A stretch of DNA of 64,000 nt from an uncultured Rhodospirillales bacterium (GTDB taxonomy: Bacteria > Pseudomonadota > Alphaproteobacteria > Rhodospirillales > UBA2165), in NCBI GenBank assembly GCA_913055735.1, contig CAJXKD010000001.1, positions 2,204,281-2,268,280 of the forward strand, given 5' to 3'. Below the pieces are notes generated by a model. The model did not search any database and had not been told where the DNA came from. It saw nothing but the letters and a program-made list of their open reading frames with translations. Positions 33,635 through 43,020 of this stretch are shown here, piece after piece. Each line of letters opens with the position of its first letter. Within the stretch, counting starts at the first letter, position 1. The position numbers and the translations under genes are program-made.

Positions 33635-34738
33635 ATGAAGGCCGCACTGTTTTCCACCTGCCGTTATATGGGGCCGGTGCCGCAAGACGGCTGGCCCGTT
33701 GCCGGCGATAGCTATTCACCGGAAGTTGCCCAGAATTCCATGGATGTGACGTTGGAGCAATTTCGGTTAGCCGATGATGTGGGGTTCGATTGGGTGACGT
33801 TGGCCGAACATCACTTCGCGCCCATGTCGCTCAATCCCAATCCCATGGTGATGGCGGGTGCCCTGACCCAGGTGGTGAAAAAGGCCAAGATCGCGCTGTT
33901 GGGGCCCGATATTCCCATTCTCAATCCGCTCCGGGTTGCCGAGGAGTTCGCCATGCTCGACACCATGACCGGTGGCCGGGTGGTGGCGGGGATGATGCGC
34001 GGCACCCCTAATGAATATGTCACCTACAATATCAATCCTTCCGAATCGCGGGCGCGATTCGAGGAGGCGCTGCAACTCATCCGCATGGCCTGGACGCAGA
34101 GGCAGCCTTTCGGCTGGCAGGGACGCTATTATCAGTACCGAACCGTCTGCATCTGGCCGCGTCCGGTGCAGGCTCCCCATCCGCCGATCTATATGTCGGG
34201 CTCGAGCCCCGAATCGGGCGAGTTCGCTGCCCGCAACCGGGTGGGCATCGGTTTTGCGTTCACCAACCTGCAAAATGCCAAAATGGCGGCCGAGTTCTAC
34301 CGGCAAAAAGCCGCGGAATTCGGTTGGACGCCGGACCCCGACGACGTCATCTACCGGATCGTGGTGCATGTCGCCGAAACGGACGAAGAAGCGCTGGCCG
34401 ATTTGAAGCAGGCCATGCCGGGCGGGCGGCGTCCGGGTGGCATCTCCATGGCCAACCGTGCCGTGGAGGGGGCGGTTCACGACGCCGGCTACTACGGCAA
34501 AGACGTCGAGACCCAGCGCGGGCGGCTCATCGTCACCGGTGCGCTCCAGGACCGAATCGACACCGGGCAGATCCTGATCGGCAGCCCTGATACCGTGGTC
34601 CAACAAATCCGCAACCTGCACGAAGAATTGGGGGCGGGCGTCTTGGATCTCACCCTGGCCGTTCAATTGGGTGACAGGACGCTGAAATGTATCGAATTGC
34701 TGGGCGAGCGGGTGTTGCCCGCGATCCGCGGACTGTAG
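33635..34738 (+). CDS. LLM-class flavin-dependent monooxygenase (luciferase-like)
   Basis: 367 residues. The ATG follows GGGGAGG at a suitable distance and was preferred over a frame opening 20 codons earlier. The luciferase-like TIM barrel is evident from GFDWVTLAEHHFAPMSLNPN, LLGPDIPILNPLRVAEEFAM, DTMTGGRVVAGMMRGTPNEY and the C-terminal GSPDTVVQQIRNLHEELG. Such enzymes use reduced flavin from a separate reductase to oxygenate alkanals, alkanesulfonates, nitrilotriacetate or similar compounds; the substrate here is unknown. A defective-looking alpha/beta hydrolase gene follows 10 bp later in the same operon. Confidence 0.87.
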   Translation: MKAALFSTCRYMGPVPQDGWPVAGDSYSPEVAQNSMDVTLEQFRLADDVGFDWVTLAEHHFAPMSLNPNPMVMAGALTQVVKKAKIALLGPDIPILNPLRVAEEFAMLDTMTGGRVVAGMMRGTPNEYVTYNINPSESRARFEEALQLIRMAWTQRQPFGWQGRYYQYRTVCIWPRPVQAPHPPIYMSGSSPESGEFAARNRVGIGFAFTNLQNAKMAAEFYRQKAAEFGWTPDPDDVIYRIVVHVAETDEEALADLKQAMPGGRRPGGISMANRAVEGAVHDAGYYGKDVETQRGRLIVTGALQDRIDTGQILIGSPDTVVQQIRNLHEELGAGVLDLTLAVQLGDRTLKCIELLGERVLPAIRGL

Positions 34739-34748
34739 GAACCGGGAT

Positions 34749-35324
34749 ATGCAGAACGTAAATGAATTGACGATCGATGCGGCCGGCCAGTCGATCCGCG
34801 CCCGCGACATGGGGACAGGCGACGCGGTCATCGTCTTAAGTGATCGGGAAAAGGCCTTGCCGGCAGGATTGGTGTTGCTGGCGGAAAGCTACCGGGTCCT
34901 TGTCGTGGATGCCGGGGACGCCGCCGTGCTTCCCGATTTCGCCGCCTCTTTGGGGCTCAAGAGTTACAGCCTTATTGGGCATGGACCTGTTGCGCCGGCG
35001 ACGCTGGAAGCCGCCCTTGCCGCGCCGGGACCGGTAAACGCCGTCGTGATTTCGGCGCCGACCGGTGTCGATCGATTGGACCGTTACAAGGCGCTCGACA
35101 AACCGGTGCTTGCCTTGTTCGGCACCCGTGACGAGACGAGCCCGCCGGATGGCGCCGCCCGTTATCGGGAATTTCTGACCGAGTGTCATGTGATGATGGT
35201 TTATGACGCCGGACATGACATTTACGCCGACCGGCCGGAGGCCGTTGCCGAGGTGGTCGGGGATTTCCTGCGCCGTCGCGACCGCTTTCTGGTAACCGAA
35301 GACAGCGGCCTCATCCATCCCTAA
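34749..35324 (+). CDS. Alpha/beta-hydrolase-like protein without nucleophile Ser
   Basis: 191 residues, short for the fold. The acid and base of the triad look present in LFGTRDETSPP and YDAGHDIYADRP, but the nucleophile elbow reads SLIGHGPVAP, with Gly in place of the Ser of GHSxG. The protein may be non-catalytic, or act as an accessory or cofactor-free oxygenase-like protein. Coupling to the upstream flavin monooxygenase (10-bp gap) suggests they act together. The stop is 10 bp from a convergent small gene. Confidence 0.7.
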   Translation: MQNVNELTIDAAGQSIRARDMGTGDAVIVLSDREKALPAGLVLLAESYRVLVVDAGDAAVLPDFAASLGLKSYSLIGHGPVAPATLEAALAAPGPVNAVVISAPTGVDRLDRYKALDKPVLALFGTRDETSPPDGAARYREFLTECHVMMVYDAGHDIYADRPEAVAEVVGDFLRRRDRFLVTEDSGLIHP

Positions 35325-35334
35325 CGATAGGGCC

Positions 35335-35631
35335 CTAGCGGTAGGGAACGACGGGACGGCCTTGTTCCAGGCTATCCTTGCGCCGGTCTTTGAAGATATC
35401 CCGCTGCCGTTCGAAACGCTCTTCCTGTGCTTTACGGTGTTCTTCGCTGGCACGTTCGCGCTCGTCGCGGCGCTCTTCTTTCTTTTCCTCGCGCTCTTGG
35501 CGTTCCTGTTCCATCTGTTCCAAACGCTGGTCGTCCTCGATGGTTTGGGCGGACGGGGAGACGGTCGTCGCCGTGATCACAAGGCAGCCGATCAAGAGAA
35601 GTACAAAGATATGGCGTGTGACAAAGGGCAT
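35335..35631 (-). CDS. Small secreted, highly charged helical protein
   Basis: 98 residues. A Sec signal peptide (hydrophobic about 8-24, likely cleaved after SPSA) is followed by one long Glu/Arg/Lys helix, with repeats like QEREEKKEERRDERERASEE, predicted to form a coiled coil or single alpha-helix, ending in RPVVPYR. I recognise no family. It lies about 60 bp downstream of the SlyD-like gene on the same strand. A periplasmic scaffold or metal/cation-binding role is conceivable but unsupported. Confidence 0.6.
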   Translation of the reverse strand: MPFVTRHIFVLLLIGCLVITATTVSPSAQTIEDDQRLEQMEQERQEREEKKEERRDERERASEEHRKAQEERFERQRDIFKDRRKDSLEQGRPVVPYR

Positions 35632-35691
35632 ATCTTTTCATCCAAGGCATGCCCGTATCGTTCAAGGCCGTGGGCGTTTCGCCCAAACGGC

Positions 35692-36120
35692 TTAGAGGAT
35701 TTCGAGCATTTCCAGTTCGAAAACCAAATCCATACCGGCCAAGGGGTGGTTCGCGTCGAGGGTGACGCTGTCACCATCCATGGCGACGACCAGCAGGTCG
35801 ATCTGTTCGCCATTGGCATTGGAGGCCGTCAACCGGCGGCCAACCGTGAGTTCGACTTCCGAAGGGATCTGATCCCGTCCGACGATATGGATGAGATCGT
35901 CGCGGCGCTCACCGAACGCATCGGTGGGGGCGACATCCAAGGACTTTTTCTCACCGGCGGTCATGCCGACCAAGGCATCCTCGATGGCTGGTAGAAGTTG
36001 TCCCTGACCGAGTTGAACGTCCAGGGGTCCCCTGTCGGTGGTGGTCTCAAACTGGGTGCCATCGGCTAATTTGCCGGTGAAATGAAAACGGACAGTATCG
36101 CCCACTACGGCTTGTGTCAT
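35692..36120 (-). CDS. FKBP-type peptidyl-prolyl isomerase, SlyD-like
   Basis: 142 residues. The FKBP half is seen in VGDTVRFHFTGKLADGTQFE and the return strand NHPLAGMDLVFELEMLEI. Between them is the insert-in-flap chaperone domain (about 70-125), the SlyD arrangement. The His-rich nickel-binding tail of E. coli SlyD is missing. It catalyses proline isomerisation and holds unfolded chains in the cytoplasm. The ATG start gives the standard MTQAVVGDTV opening. Confidence 0.92.
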   Translation of the reverse strand: MTQAVVGDTVRFHFTGKLADGTQFETTTDRGPLDVQLGQGQLLPAIEDALVGMTAGEKKSLDVAPTDAFGERRDDLIHIVGRDQIPSEVELTVGRRLTASNANGEQIDLLVVAMDGDSVTLDANHPLAGMDLVFELEMLEIL

Positions 36121-36283
36121 GATTGTGCTCCTCGCTGCTTATTGGGCTTGCCGCACGTGGAACAGCCTCCAAAATCTCTCGTAGCCCCGAGATTATTGGC
36201 AAAGAGCCTGCCGTCACGGCCGAGCTATCACTCGAAACGGTGTTTCCAGCCGACAGCATACGCATTCTGACCTGGAGTGCAAA

Positions 36284-37672
36284 TCAGGCGAGAAGGTGGC
36301 GAGCCGAGATCACGCAGATGGCCACCAATCCGGCACTGGTCAAGGCCACCATCGGCGCCCAGCGCCAGCTGATGATATGACCGGGAACACCGGTAACCCG
36401 CGACATAAATAGGGTGGTGCCGGAGAAGGGCGAGATCATCGTCGACATGCCCCAGCACCCCATATAGGTCAGCCCGACGATCAGATCGGGTAGGCCAAGG
36501 GCCTCCGGCGGCAAGATGGCGCTGAGGGAGACGACCACGATCACCGGATGCAGGCCGATGGAGCCGCAGGCGAGGAAAATCAGGATGATCGCGATGATGC
36601 GCGCGTCTGCCCACGGGATGAGGGTTGTAAAAGCGTCGCCGAGATTTTCCGTCGGAACGGCGCTGGCGACCCCAACGCCGAGCACGTTGGCGGCAACAAA
36701 GACCAGACTTTCGTTCCTGAGGGTCGGCAGGGCGGCGATCACCCGGTGAGCGAGCTCGGGCACGGCCCCGACGGTAACGGTTCTCGGCGCCGTGCTGCGG
36801 GCGCGTGCGATGGTCCAATACCAGATGAGCCCGAAGGGCGGCGCCAGCAAGCCGAGGACCACCGGGATGGACGCATGGAGAGTTTCAACGAGTGTCGTCA
36901 CCAGAATAATCAGGGTGATGAGGATACCGGCGGCGCGAATGGCATGGGCGCGGCTCAGGGGCACGGTTTCACGCGCCGTCGCCTGGCGGGAGGTTTTCCC
37001 ACGCCCAATCCGGTCGCGCACCCAGTTGCCGGCGATGAGGATTGTCGCCATGGCGACACCGTACGGGGCAATCTCGACCCAGGTTAGCGACGGTACCGCA
37101 ACCAACACGACAATGGTGCCGATGTAGAACGGCGACCAGCAGGACGCCGCGGTGAATCCCTGCATCAGCGCCAGCGAAAGGCGCCGCCGCAAGGTGCCGT
37201 CCATGGGCGTGTCCTTATCGACGATGGTGGTGAGCAGGCTAAACCCGGCGATGTTCAACACTGCGCCGAGGACATGCACGCCACTCGCGAGATAGAGATA
37301 GCGCCGCCCCGGCGGCTGGGTGACGATGGTTTCACGAGTGGCGCGGAGTGCCGGGCTCAAACTCACCGGTGGCTGCAACCAGGCGACCGCGAAGAACAGC
37401 ACCAAGAACGTGCGTGAGCGCGCAATTCCGTCCGCGATGACCGCTTGGCCTTCGCCGCCGATCAATGCGCCCGCCGTGCCGATGAGGAGCAATACAAATC
37501 CGGCGATCTGCTGCGCGCGGGGGATGCGGCGCACTTCAATTGCGATATACAGGATGATCAGAACCGCCGTTATCGGAATGACGAAGGCGGCGTCGGCAAG
37601 CGCCCCGAAAATGGCAAGCACCGCCATGGCAGCGTAGATCCAGGCAGATAACGTGATGCGTTCGCCCGTCAT
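36284..37672 (-). CDS. Multi-pass membrane transporter of the ion-transporter (ArsB/NhaD-like) type
   Basis: 462 residues with about 11-12 hydrophobic helices. Re-entrant-like segments appear in each half: QGFTAASCWSPFYIGTIVVL and TYMGCWGMSTMISPFSGTTL. Paired Ser/Thr-Pro motifs of this kind occur in the ion-transporter superfamily, which carries anions or dicarboxylates. I cannot assign a substrate. Its start overlaps the stop of the MFS transporter gene by 4 bases, so the two are coupled. It precedes nothing clearly related downstream. Confidence 0.6.
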   Translation of the reverse strand: MTGERITLSAWIYAAMAVLAIFGALADAAFVIPITAVLIILYIAIEVRRIPRAQQIAGFVLLLIGTAGALIGGEGQAVIADGIARSRTFLVLFFAVAWLQPPVSLSPALRATRETIVTQPPGRRYLYLASGVHVLGAVLNIAGFSLLTTIVDKDTPMDGTLRRRLSLALMQGFTAASCWSPFYIGTIVVLVAVPSLTWVEIAPYGVAMATILIAGNWVRDRIGRGKTSRQATARETVPLSRAHAIRAAGILITLIILVTTLVETLHASIPVVLGLLAPPFGLIWYWTIARARSTAPRTVTVGAVPELAHRVIAALPTLRNESLVFVAANVLGVGVASAVPTENLGDAFTTLIPWADARIIAIILIFLACGSIGLHPVIVVVSLSAILPPEALGLPDLIVGLTYMGCWGMSTMISPFSGTTLFMSRVTGVPGHIISWRWAPMVALTSAGLVAICVISARHLLA

Positions 37673-38880
37673 GCGTCACGTCCTATAGAGGAAGCTGGCC
37701 TGGCGGTCATGGCCAGTCCCGCCGCGACAACCAACGCGGCCGTCGCGCAAAGGCTGGCGGCGGTGAAGTTCCCCAATCGGTCGGACAAGGTCCCGGCGAA
37801 AACCGGGCCGATCATCTGGCCGAGGCCCCAGGCGGCGGTCATCATGCCGAGTGGGCGCCGGGAATCGCCTTCCGTCATGTCGCGGGCAATGACCAGTCCG
37901 ATGGCGGTAATGGCGATGAAGGTGCCGCCAAGCAAAATGGCCGAGAGGATGAGGGCGAAAATCTCCGTCGATAGGACGCTGAGGGCAACGCCCACCGCCT
38001 CGGCCAAGCAGGCCAGAGCAAAGGCGGCGTGGAATCCAAACCTGCGCCCCGTCCACGACCAGAGGGTGATGGACGGGACCACGGCGAGGCCGACCACCGC
38101 CCAAATAGCCGGTTCAATTGGCTGCAAGTCGGGGGTGGCGCGAACGATGGCGGAAATGAACGTGGCCGTAATGACATAGCCGAAGCCGACCAAGGTGTAG
38201 GAGATCAATAAAAGAAGCAGCGACCGGTTCATCGGCGATGCCGGATGGGTGGGCTGATCGCGTGCAACGTGATCCTGATGGGGTAAAAGCCAAGCGGTAA
38301 TCGCCAGCGCCACGAGGGCGAGAGCGGCGCTGCCGATCCAAAGTCCACCCCAGGCGATGCTAAGTGCCGCCAGTCCGGCGACCAAAAGAGCGGATAAGGT
38401 AATGCCGATGCCCACCCCGGCAAAATGCCGATGCGACAGATGGCCGTGTCCGCTTGCCGCTAGGCGGTCGAGCACGATGGCCGAGGCATAGACCATGACG
38501 AAGGCGCCGGTGATCCCCGAGATCAACCGCAAAAACAGATAAAGTGGGATGCTGGTGGTATAGGCCATGGCCGCCGTGCTGAGTACCGTTAAGGCTAAGG
38601 AGACGACAACCCAAGTTCGCCGCCGGCCGGGCAAAGAGAACCATGCCGCCATCAACGCGCCCGCCAAATAGCCGACATAGTTGGCCGAGGCGATCAATCC
38701 GGCTTCGCTTTTACTGAGGTCCAGTGCCTCGATCATGAACGGCAGGATGGGCGTATAGACGAACCGTCCGATGCCCAAGGCCGCCGCGAGCGCCGCAGAT
38801 CCGGCAAGGATGACCCCCAGGAATTTCGGGGGGATTGGATCCTGGTTTGACGGGGGAGAAAAAGAAGGGCGGACACTCAT
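37669..38880 (-). CDS. MFS transporter, YbfB/YjiJ-like
   Basis: 403 residues and 12 predicted helices. Typical elements are ALGIGRFVYTPILPFMIEAL in the first helix, SKSEAGLIASANYVGYLAGA, and PGRRRTWVVVS between helices 2 and 3. This resembles the YbfB/YjiJ group of the major facilitator superfamily, whose substrates are poorly known. It forms a two-gene operon with the following membrane protein through a 4-base overlap. Confidence 0.82.
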   Translation of the reverse strand: MSVRPSFSPPSNQDPIPPKFLGVILAGSAALAAALGIGRFVYTPILPFMIEALDLSKSEAGLIASANYVGYLAGALMAAWFSLPGRRRTWVVVSLALTVLSTAAMAYTTSIPLYLFLRLISGITGAFVMVYASAIVLDRLAASGHGHLSHRHFAGVGIGITLSALLVAGLAALSIAWGGLWIGSAALALVALAITAWLLPHQDHVARDQPTHPASPMNRSLLLLLISYTLVGFGYVITATFISAIVRATPDLQPIEPAIWAVVGLAVVPSITLWSWTGRRFGFHAAFALACLAEAVGVALSVLSTEIFALILSAILLGGTFIAITAIGLVIARDMTEGDSRRPLGMMTAAWGLGQMIGPVFAGTLSDRLGNFTAASLCATAALVVAAGLAMTARPASSIGRDA

Positions 38881-38925
38881 GTGTCCGCCTCGGTATCACA
38901 GAATTTAAACCGGTGCGATGCTTTC

Positions 38926-38953
38926 GGCTGCCTGTTCCGAAGAACGGGCAGCC
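38926..38953 (-). terminator. Hairpin terminator after the fadJ-like gene
   Basis: On the minus strand a GGCTGCC/GGCAGCC stem extends past one mismatch into GTTC-TTCG-GAAC, so the loop is the very stable UUCG tetraloop. It begins 8 bp after the stop. There is no long T-run behind it, so it may be a terminator or a 3'-end stabiliser. Confidence 0.5.
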
Positions 38954-38961
38954 TCGCGTTG

Positions 38962-41052
38962 TTATTGTTCGGTGAACTTGCCGCCTTCCTTCGCCAGTTT
39001 TTCCAGCAGCTTGGACGGCTCCATGATGTCGCCGCGCGCTTTGTGGAAACGCTCCATCGCTTCGTAGACTTTATCCGGACCGATGGTGTCGGCGTAGAAC
39101 ATCAGACCGCCGCGGTAGCGTGGGAAGCCGTAGCCATGGACGTAGGCGACGTCGATATCGCTGGCCCGCAACGCGTAGCCTTCGTCGACGATCTTGGCGC
39201 CTTCGTTGATCATCGGATAGATGATGCGTTCCAGGATTTCCTCGTCGCTGATTGCGCGCCGGGTGATGCCCAACTCTTTCGACACTTCCTCGATCATGTT
39301 CTCGACGTAGGGATCGGGGATCGGCGTGCGGCTGCCTTCCTCATAGCGGTAGTAGCCGGCACCCGTTTTCTGTCCCAACCGGCCCTCGTCGCAGAGGCGG
39401 TCGTTGAGAATGTACTGGCGCTCGTTGGTGCCGGCGAGCTTGCGCGCTTGATAGCCGACGTCGGTGCCCGCCATGTCGCGCACGGCATAAGGGCCCATGG
39501 CGAAACCGAAGTCGTAGATCACCTTGTCGATCTGCTGAGGCAACGCACCTTCGAAGACCAGTTCGTCGGCTTCGCGGAGATAGACGCGCAGGATGCGGTT
39601 GCCGATATAGCCGGGGCACAGTCCGGCAAGCACCGGCTGCTTTCTCAGCGTCTGGCCGAGTTTCATCACGGTCGCGATGGTTTCCGGGCTGCTCTTGCTC
39701 GCGCGTACGTTCTCCAGCAATCGCATGACGTTTGCCGGGCTGAAGAAGTGCGTGCCGATAACCACCTCGGGGCGTTTGGTCACTGCCGCGATCTGGTCGA
39801 TATCGAGCGCCGAGGAGTTGGTGGCAAGAATGGCGCCGTCCTTGGCGTGCTCGTCGAGCTTCTTGAAGATCTCTTTCTTGAGATTCATTTCTTCGAACAC
39901 CGCTTCGATGATGATGTCGGCGTCGGCCACGTCCTTGATATCGGTCGACCCGGTAAGCAGGCCCATGCGCTTGTCGACGTCTTCGGCCTTCATGCTGCCG
40001 CGCTTGACCGACACCTCGTAGTTGTTGCGCACCCGTCCGAGACCGCGGTCGAGGGCTTCTTGGCTTTCGTCGATAATGGTGACCGGGATGCCGACATTGG
40101 CGAAGCACATGGAAATGCCGCCGCCCATGGTGCCAGCGCCGACAATGGCAGCCTTTTTGATGTCCTTGGTCGGCGTGTCCTTCGGAATATCGGGGATCTT
40201 CAGTGCTTCGCGCTCCGCGAAGAACAGATAGCGTTGGGCGGCCGATTGGGTCGAGGCCACTGTGATGTCGGCGATCTCGCGCTCCTTCTTCATGCCTTCG
40301 TCGAAAGGCAGGGTCACCGCCGCTTCGACGGCGTCGATGGCATAGAACGGCGCCTCGAAACCACGATAGCGGCGCGCGATCGCTTTGCGGCGATCGTCGA
40401 ACAATCCCATGTTCTTCTTCGACTCGTCGATCTTGTCCGTGCGTTTGGACGCCCGCGGAAGCTCAACCCCGTCTGCGGCGGCCTTACGCGCATAGTCGAC
40501 GGCGGCCGCGACGATATCGCCGTCGATGACGTCTTCCACGATGCCCATGGCCTTGGCCTGCGGGGCAGGCATCAACCGGCCGCCGAGGATCGCGTCGAGG
40601 GCAGCCTCGGCGCCGATAACGCGGGGCAGACGCTGCGTGCCGCCCGCACCCGGGATCAGGCCCAAGTTCACTTCCGGCAGACCAATTTGTGCACCCGGGG
40701 AGGCGAGGCGGAAATGACAGCCGAGCGCCAATTCCAAACCGCCGCCGGCGCAAGCACCGTTGATGGCCGCAACCACCGGCTTCTCCATGTCCTCGATTTG
40801 CATCGCGACGTCGCGCAGGCCGGGTTTATTTGGGTCGCGCGGCTTGCCGAATTCGCGAATGTCGGCACCGGCGACGAAGGCGCGTCCGGCCCCGGTCAAC
40901 ACCACGGCGGCAACGCTGTCATCAGCCGCCACTTCGGCGAACCGCTCGGCGAGGCCCGCGCACACATCACTGCTGATGGGGTTGACCGGCGGATTGTCGA
41001 TCGTCAGGACGGCGACGTCGCCTTGCTTTTCCAGATGTATCAGTTCGGACAC
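38962..41052 (-). CDS. Bifunctional enoyl-CoA hydratase / 3-hydroxyacyl-CoA dehydrogenase
   Basis: 696 residues, FadJ/FadB-like alpha chain. A GTG start with GGAGG five bases upstream was preferred to a TTG seven codons earlier. The crotonase half (1-185) has GRAFVAGADIREFG and GLPEVNLGLIPGAGGTQRLP with both catalytic Glu residues. The dehydrogenase half has the NAD loop AAIVGAGTMGGGISMCFANV, the NSSALDI stretch and the catalytic THFFSPAN. Two C-terminal domains follow (GPYAVRDMAGTD and VHGYGFPRYRGGLMFYADTI). It performs the hydration and oxidation steps of beta-oxidation. It begins 39 bp after the CoA-ligase gene, last in the ferulate-type operon, so it may process aromatic side-chain CoA esters. 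Confidence 0.93.
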   Translation of the reverse strand: MSELIHLEKQGDVAVLTIDNPPVNPISSDVCAGLAERFAEVAADDSVAAVVLTGAGRAFVAGADIREFGKPRDPNKPGLRDVAMQIEDMEKPVVAAINGACAGGGLELALGCHFRLASPGAQIGLPEVNLGLIPGAGGTQRLPRVIGAEAALDAILGGRLMPAPQAKAMGIVEDVIDGDIVAAAVDYARKAAADGVELPRASKRTDKIDESKKNMGLFDDRRKAIARRYRGFEAPFYAIDAVEAAVTLPFDEGMKKEREIADITVASTQSAAQRYLFFAEREALKIPDIPKDTPTKDIKKAAIVGAGTMGGGISMCFANVGIPVTIIDESQEALDRGLGRVRNNYEVSVKRGSMKAEDVDKRMGLLTGSTDIKDVADADIIIEAVFEEMNLKKEIFKKLDEHAKDGAILATNSSALDIDQIAAVTKRPEVVIGTHFFSPANVMRLLENVRASKSSPETIATVMKLGQTLRKQPVLAGLCPGYIGNRILRVYLREADELVFEGALPQQIDKVIYDFGFAMGPYAVRDMAGTDVGYQARKLAGTNERQYILNDRLCDEGRLGQKTGAGYYRYEEGSRTPIPDPYVENMIEEVSKELGITRRAISDEEILERIIYPMINEGAKIVDEGYALRASDIDVAYVHGYGFPRYRGGLMFYADTIGPDKVYEAMERFHKARGDIMEPSKLLEKLAKEGGKFTEQ

Positions 41053-41091
41053 GGTTTCCTCCGTTTCTTTCAACTAGCGTATCGAGTTTGG

Positions 41092-43020
41092 TTACGACGC
41101 CATGCGTTTGGCGTCTGTTTTTCTGAGCCGGGCACTCTTGGCCAGGATGCCTTTCCCGGCGGGATAGACGATCAGGGGGTCGACATCAATCGCATTGATC
41201 TCAGGCGTCACCTTCATCAACGCACCGATGCGCGCGACGGCGTCACTAAATGCAACGATATCAGCTTCTTCACGCTTTCCGGACGCGCTCAAAAGTTTTT
41301 TAAGGGGAGAACTATCTAGCGCGATGGTAATCATATCGGGTGTCGCGTCGGCTGGCAAAATGCAGGAGCCGTCAAGGATCCCTGCGAGTTTTCTGCCCGC
41401 GCCAATGGTGACAACCGGACCCCAGAGCGGATCGCGCCGCGCTTGCACGCTCAGTGCGATGCCACCGGACGCTTTTTTCTGTGTTGCCGTTCCCGTCACG
41501 CGAACACCCGCGGCCTTGAGCACTGTCTTACTCTGTTTGTCCGTCAGGGTGCTGCCTTTGACGGGCAGCTTGGCGGCGGCAACTTTCACTTTTGCCTTGC
41601 GGCGCCGTTTCAGTGCGTCGCCATAGGCATTGGCACGGGCGAAGGCGCGCAAGGCCCGCTCCGGCGATTTGAAAAAGGGGATGCCTTGTTTTGCCAATCC
41701 CGGTTTCAGCTCCGGCAGCACGGGCTGATCGCCGCCCATGATGGTGCACAGGAGCGGCTTGCCGTTGTCGACCTTGCCGTCGGCGACATAGGCGGTGCGT
41801 TCGATGGCCATTTCCGGTGTATTGGACATGATCGAAGCGAGCACGCCGCCGCATTTCGGTTCGTTCATAAAGGCGGCAACCGTGCGGGTATACATGCCGT
41901 GATCGAATATGGCCTGCGCCGTGACGTCGGACGGATTGGAGACGGGAACGAAATCCGGCAGGGTTTCGCGCAACGCTTTCCGGGTTTTCGCATTCATTGG
42001 TGCCATGGGCTGGCCGAGGGCATCGCAATAGTCGAGGGCGAAGCCCTTGAGCGCACCGGAATCGGTGGTCACGCCCAGTCCGCCGCCGGGCGGATTGGGA
42101 TAGTGGGTAAGCACAACCGCCGTGTCGATCAGCTCGTCGAGGCTATCGACGAGAACCACGTCGCGGCTCCGTAGCATCGCTTCCATGGTGGCGTAGTCGC
42201 CGGGATTGGCGCCGGTGTGGGTTTTGGCGGACTCGCGTGCCGCGTCGCTGCGGCTGAGGTGCAACATGACGATGGGCTTTTTCTTTTTGCGCGCTGCTTC
42301 CGCGTGTTTGAGGAATTCCTGCGGGCGCCGAATGATCTCGGCCATCATCACGATGATCCGCGAATTGTCGTTTTCGATCAGGAACGGCAGATAGTCTTCG
42401 AGCCCGAGCACCGCCTCGTTACCGGTGGTGACCGAATAATCGAAGCCGATGCATTCAGAGGCAAGGGCCAGCCGTATGACGCCCGCCATAGCGCCCGATT
42501 GGCACAGAATATCGACATCGAGGCCGCTTTCGCCCGGTGGTGGCCTCTGAGAATCGGCGAAGGTGACCTGGATGTGATCGAGCAGGTTGGTGACGCCCAG
42601 GCAATTGGGGCCGGCGAAGGCAATATCGTCCGCCCGGGCGATGGCCGCGATTTCTTCCTGGAGCTTGCGGCCTTTCTCGTCCACCTCGGCAAAGCCGGAG
42701 GCGAAGCACATCACGCCGCCGACCTTCTTGCCGACAAGAGCTTTCACGGTGGCCAGGATTTGCGACCCGGGGACCGTAAGGACGATCAGGTCGACACCAT
42801 CCGGCAGATCTTCGACACCGCGTACCGCTTGGCGGCCGTCCAACGCGTCGAGATTGCGGCTGACCACATGAATTGTGCCGCGATACCCCGTTTGATCGAG
42901 TGTTTTGATGCAGTTGCGGCCCGCTGTGCCGGGGCGTTCGGAAACGCCGACGACGGCAACGGATTTCGGGTTGAGCAGGCGCGCGACCTGCTTCCTGGAA
43001 ATGGGCTTAGTCGCTGTCAC
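41092..43020 (-). CDS. NDP-forming acyl-CoA synthetase, FerA-like, with shortened ATP-grasp
   Basis: 642 residues. The CoA-binding domain starts LLNPKSVAVVGVSERPGTAG, and succinyl-CoA-synthetase-like parts follow with AFAGPNCLGVTN, SQSG-like CQSGAMAGVI and the phospho-His segment KTHTGANPGDYAT. Feruloyl-CoA synthetase FerA of Sphingobium SYK-6 belongs, to my memory, to this NDP-forming class. The C-terminal ATP-grasp is short: after LKAAGVRVTGT it jumps to SVQARRDPLWGPVVTIG, so the nucleotide-binding N-lobe, normally about 70-80 residues, appears deleted in frame. The gene overlaps the hydratase/lyase gene by 14 bp, so the pair likely activates and then cleaves hydroxycinnamates. Confidence 0.8.
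   Translation of the reverse strand: MTATKPISRKQVARLLNPKSVAVVGVSERPGTAGRNCIKTLDQTGYRGTIHVVSRNLDALDGRQAVRGVEDLPDGVDLIVLTVPGSQILATVKALVGKKVGGVMCFASGFAEVDEKGRKLQEEIAAIARADDIAFAGPNCLGVTNLLDHIQVTFADSQRPPPGESGLDVDILCQSGAMAGVIRLALASECIGFDYSVTTGNEAVLGLEDYLPFLIENDNSRIIVMMAEIIRRPQEFLKHAEAARKKKKPIVMLHLSRSDAARESAKTHTGANPGDYATMEAMLRSRDVVLVDSLDELIDTAVVLTHYPNPPGGGLGVTTDSGALKGFALDYCDALGQPMAPMNAKTRKALRETLPDFVPVSNPSDVTAQAIFDHGMYTRTVAAFMNEPKCGGVLASIMSNTPEMAIERTAYVADGKVDNGKPLLCTIMGGDQPVLPELKPGLAKQGIPFFKSPERALRAFARANAYGDALKRRRKAKVKVAAAKLPVKGSTLTDKQSKTVLKAAGVRVTGTATQKKASGGIALSVQARRDPLWGPVVTIGAGRKLAGILDGSCILPADATPDMITIALDSSPLKKLLSASGKREEADIVAFSDAVARIGALMKVTPEINAIDVDPLIVYPAGKGILAKSARLRKTDAKRMAS

Noticed and set aside
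33048-33719. Minus-strand frame of about 220 codons across the nrdA upstream region
   Set aside because: It coincides with the cobalamin aptamer and leader; conserved RNA blocks explain the sequence better than a protein.
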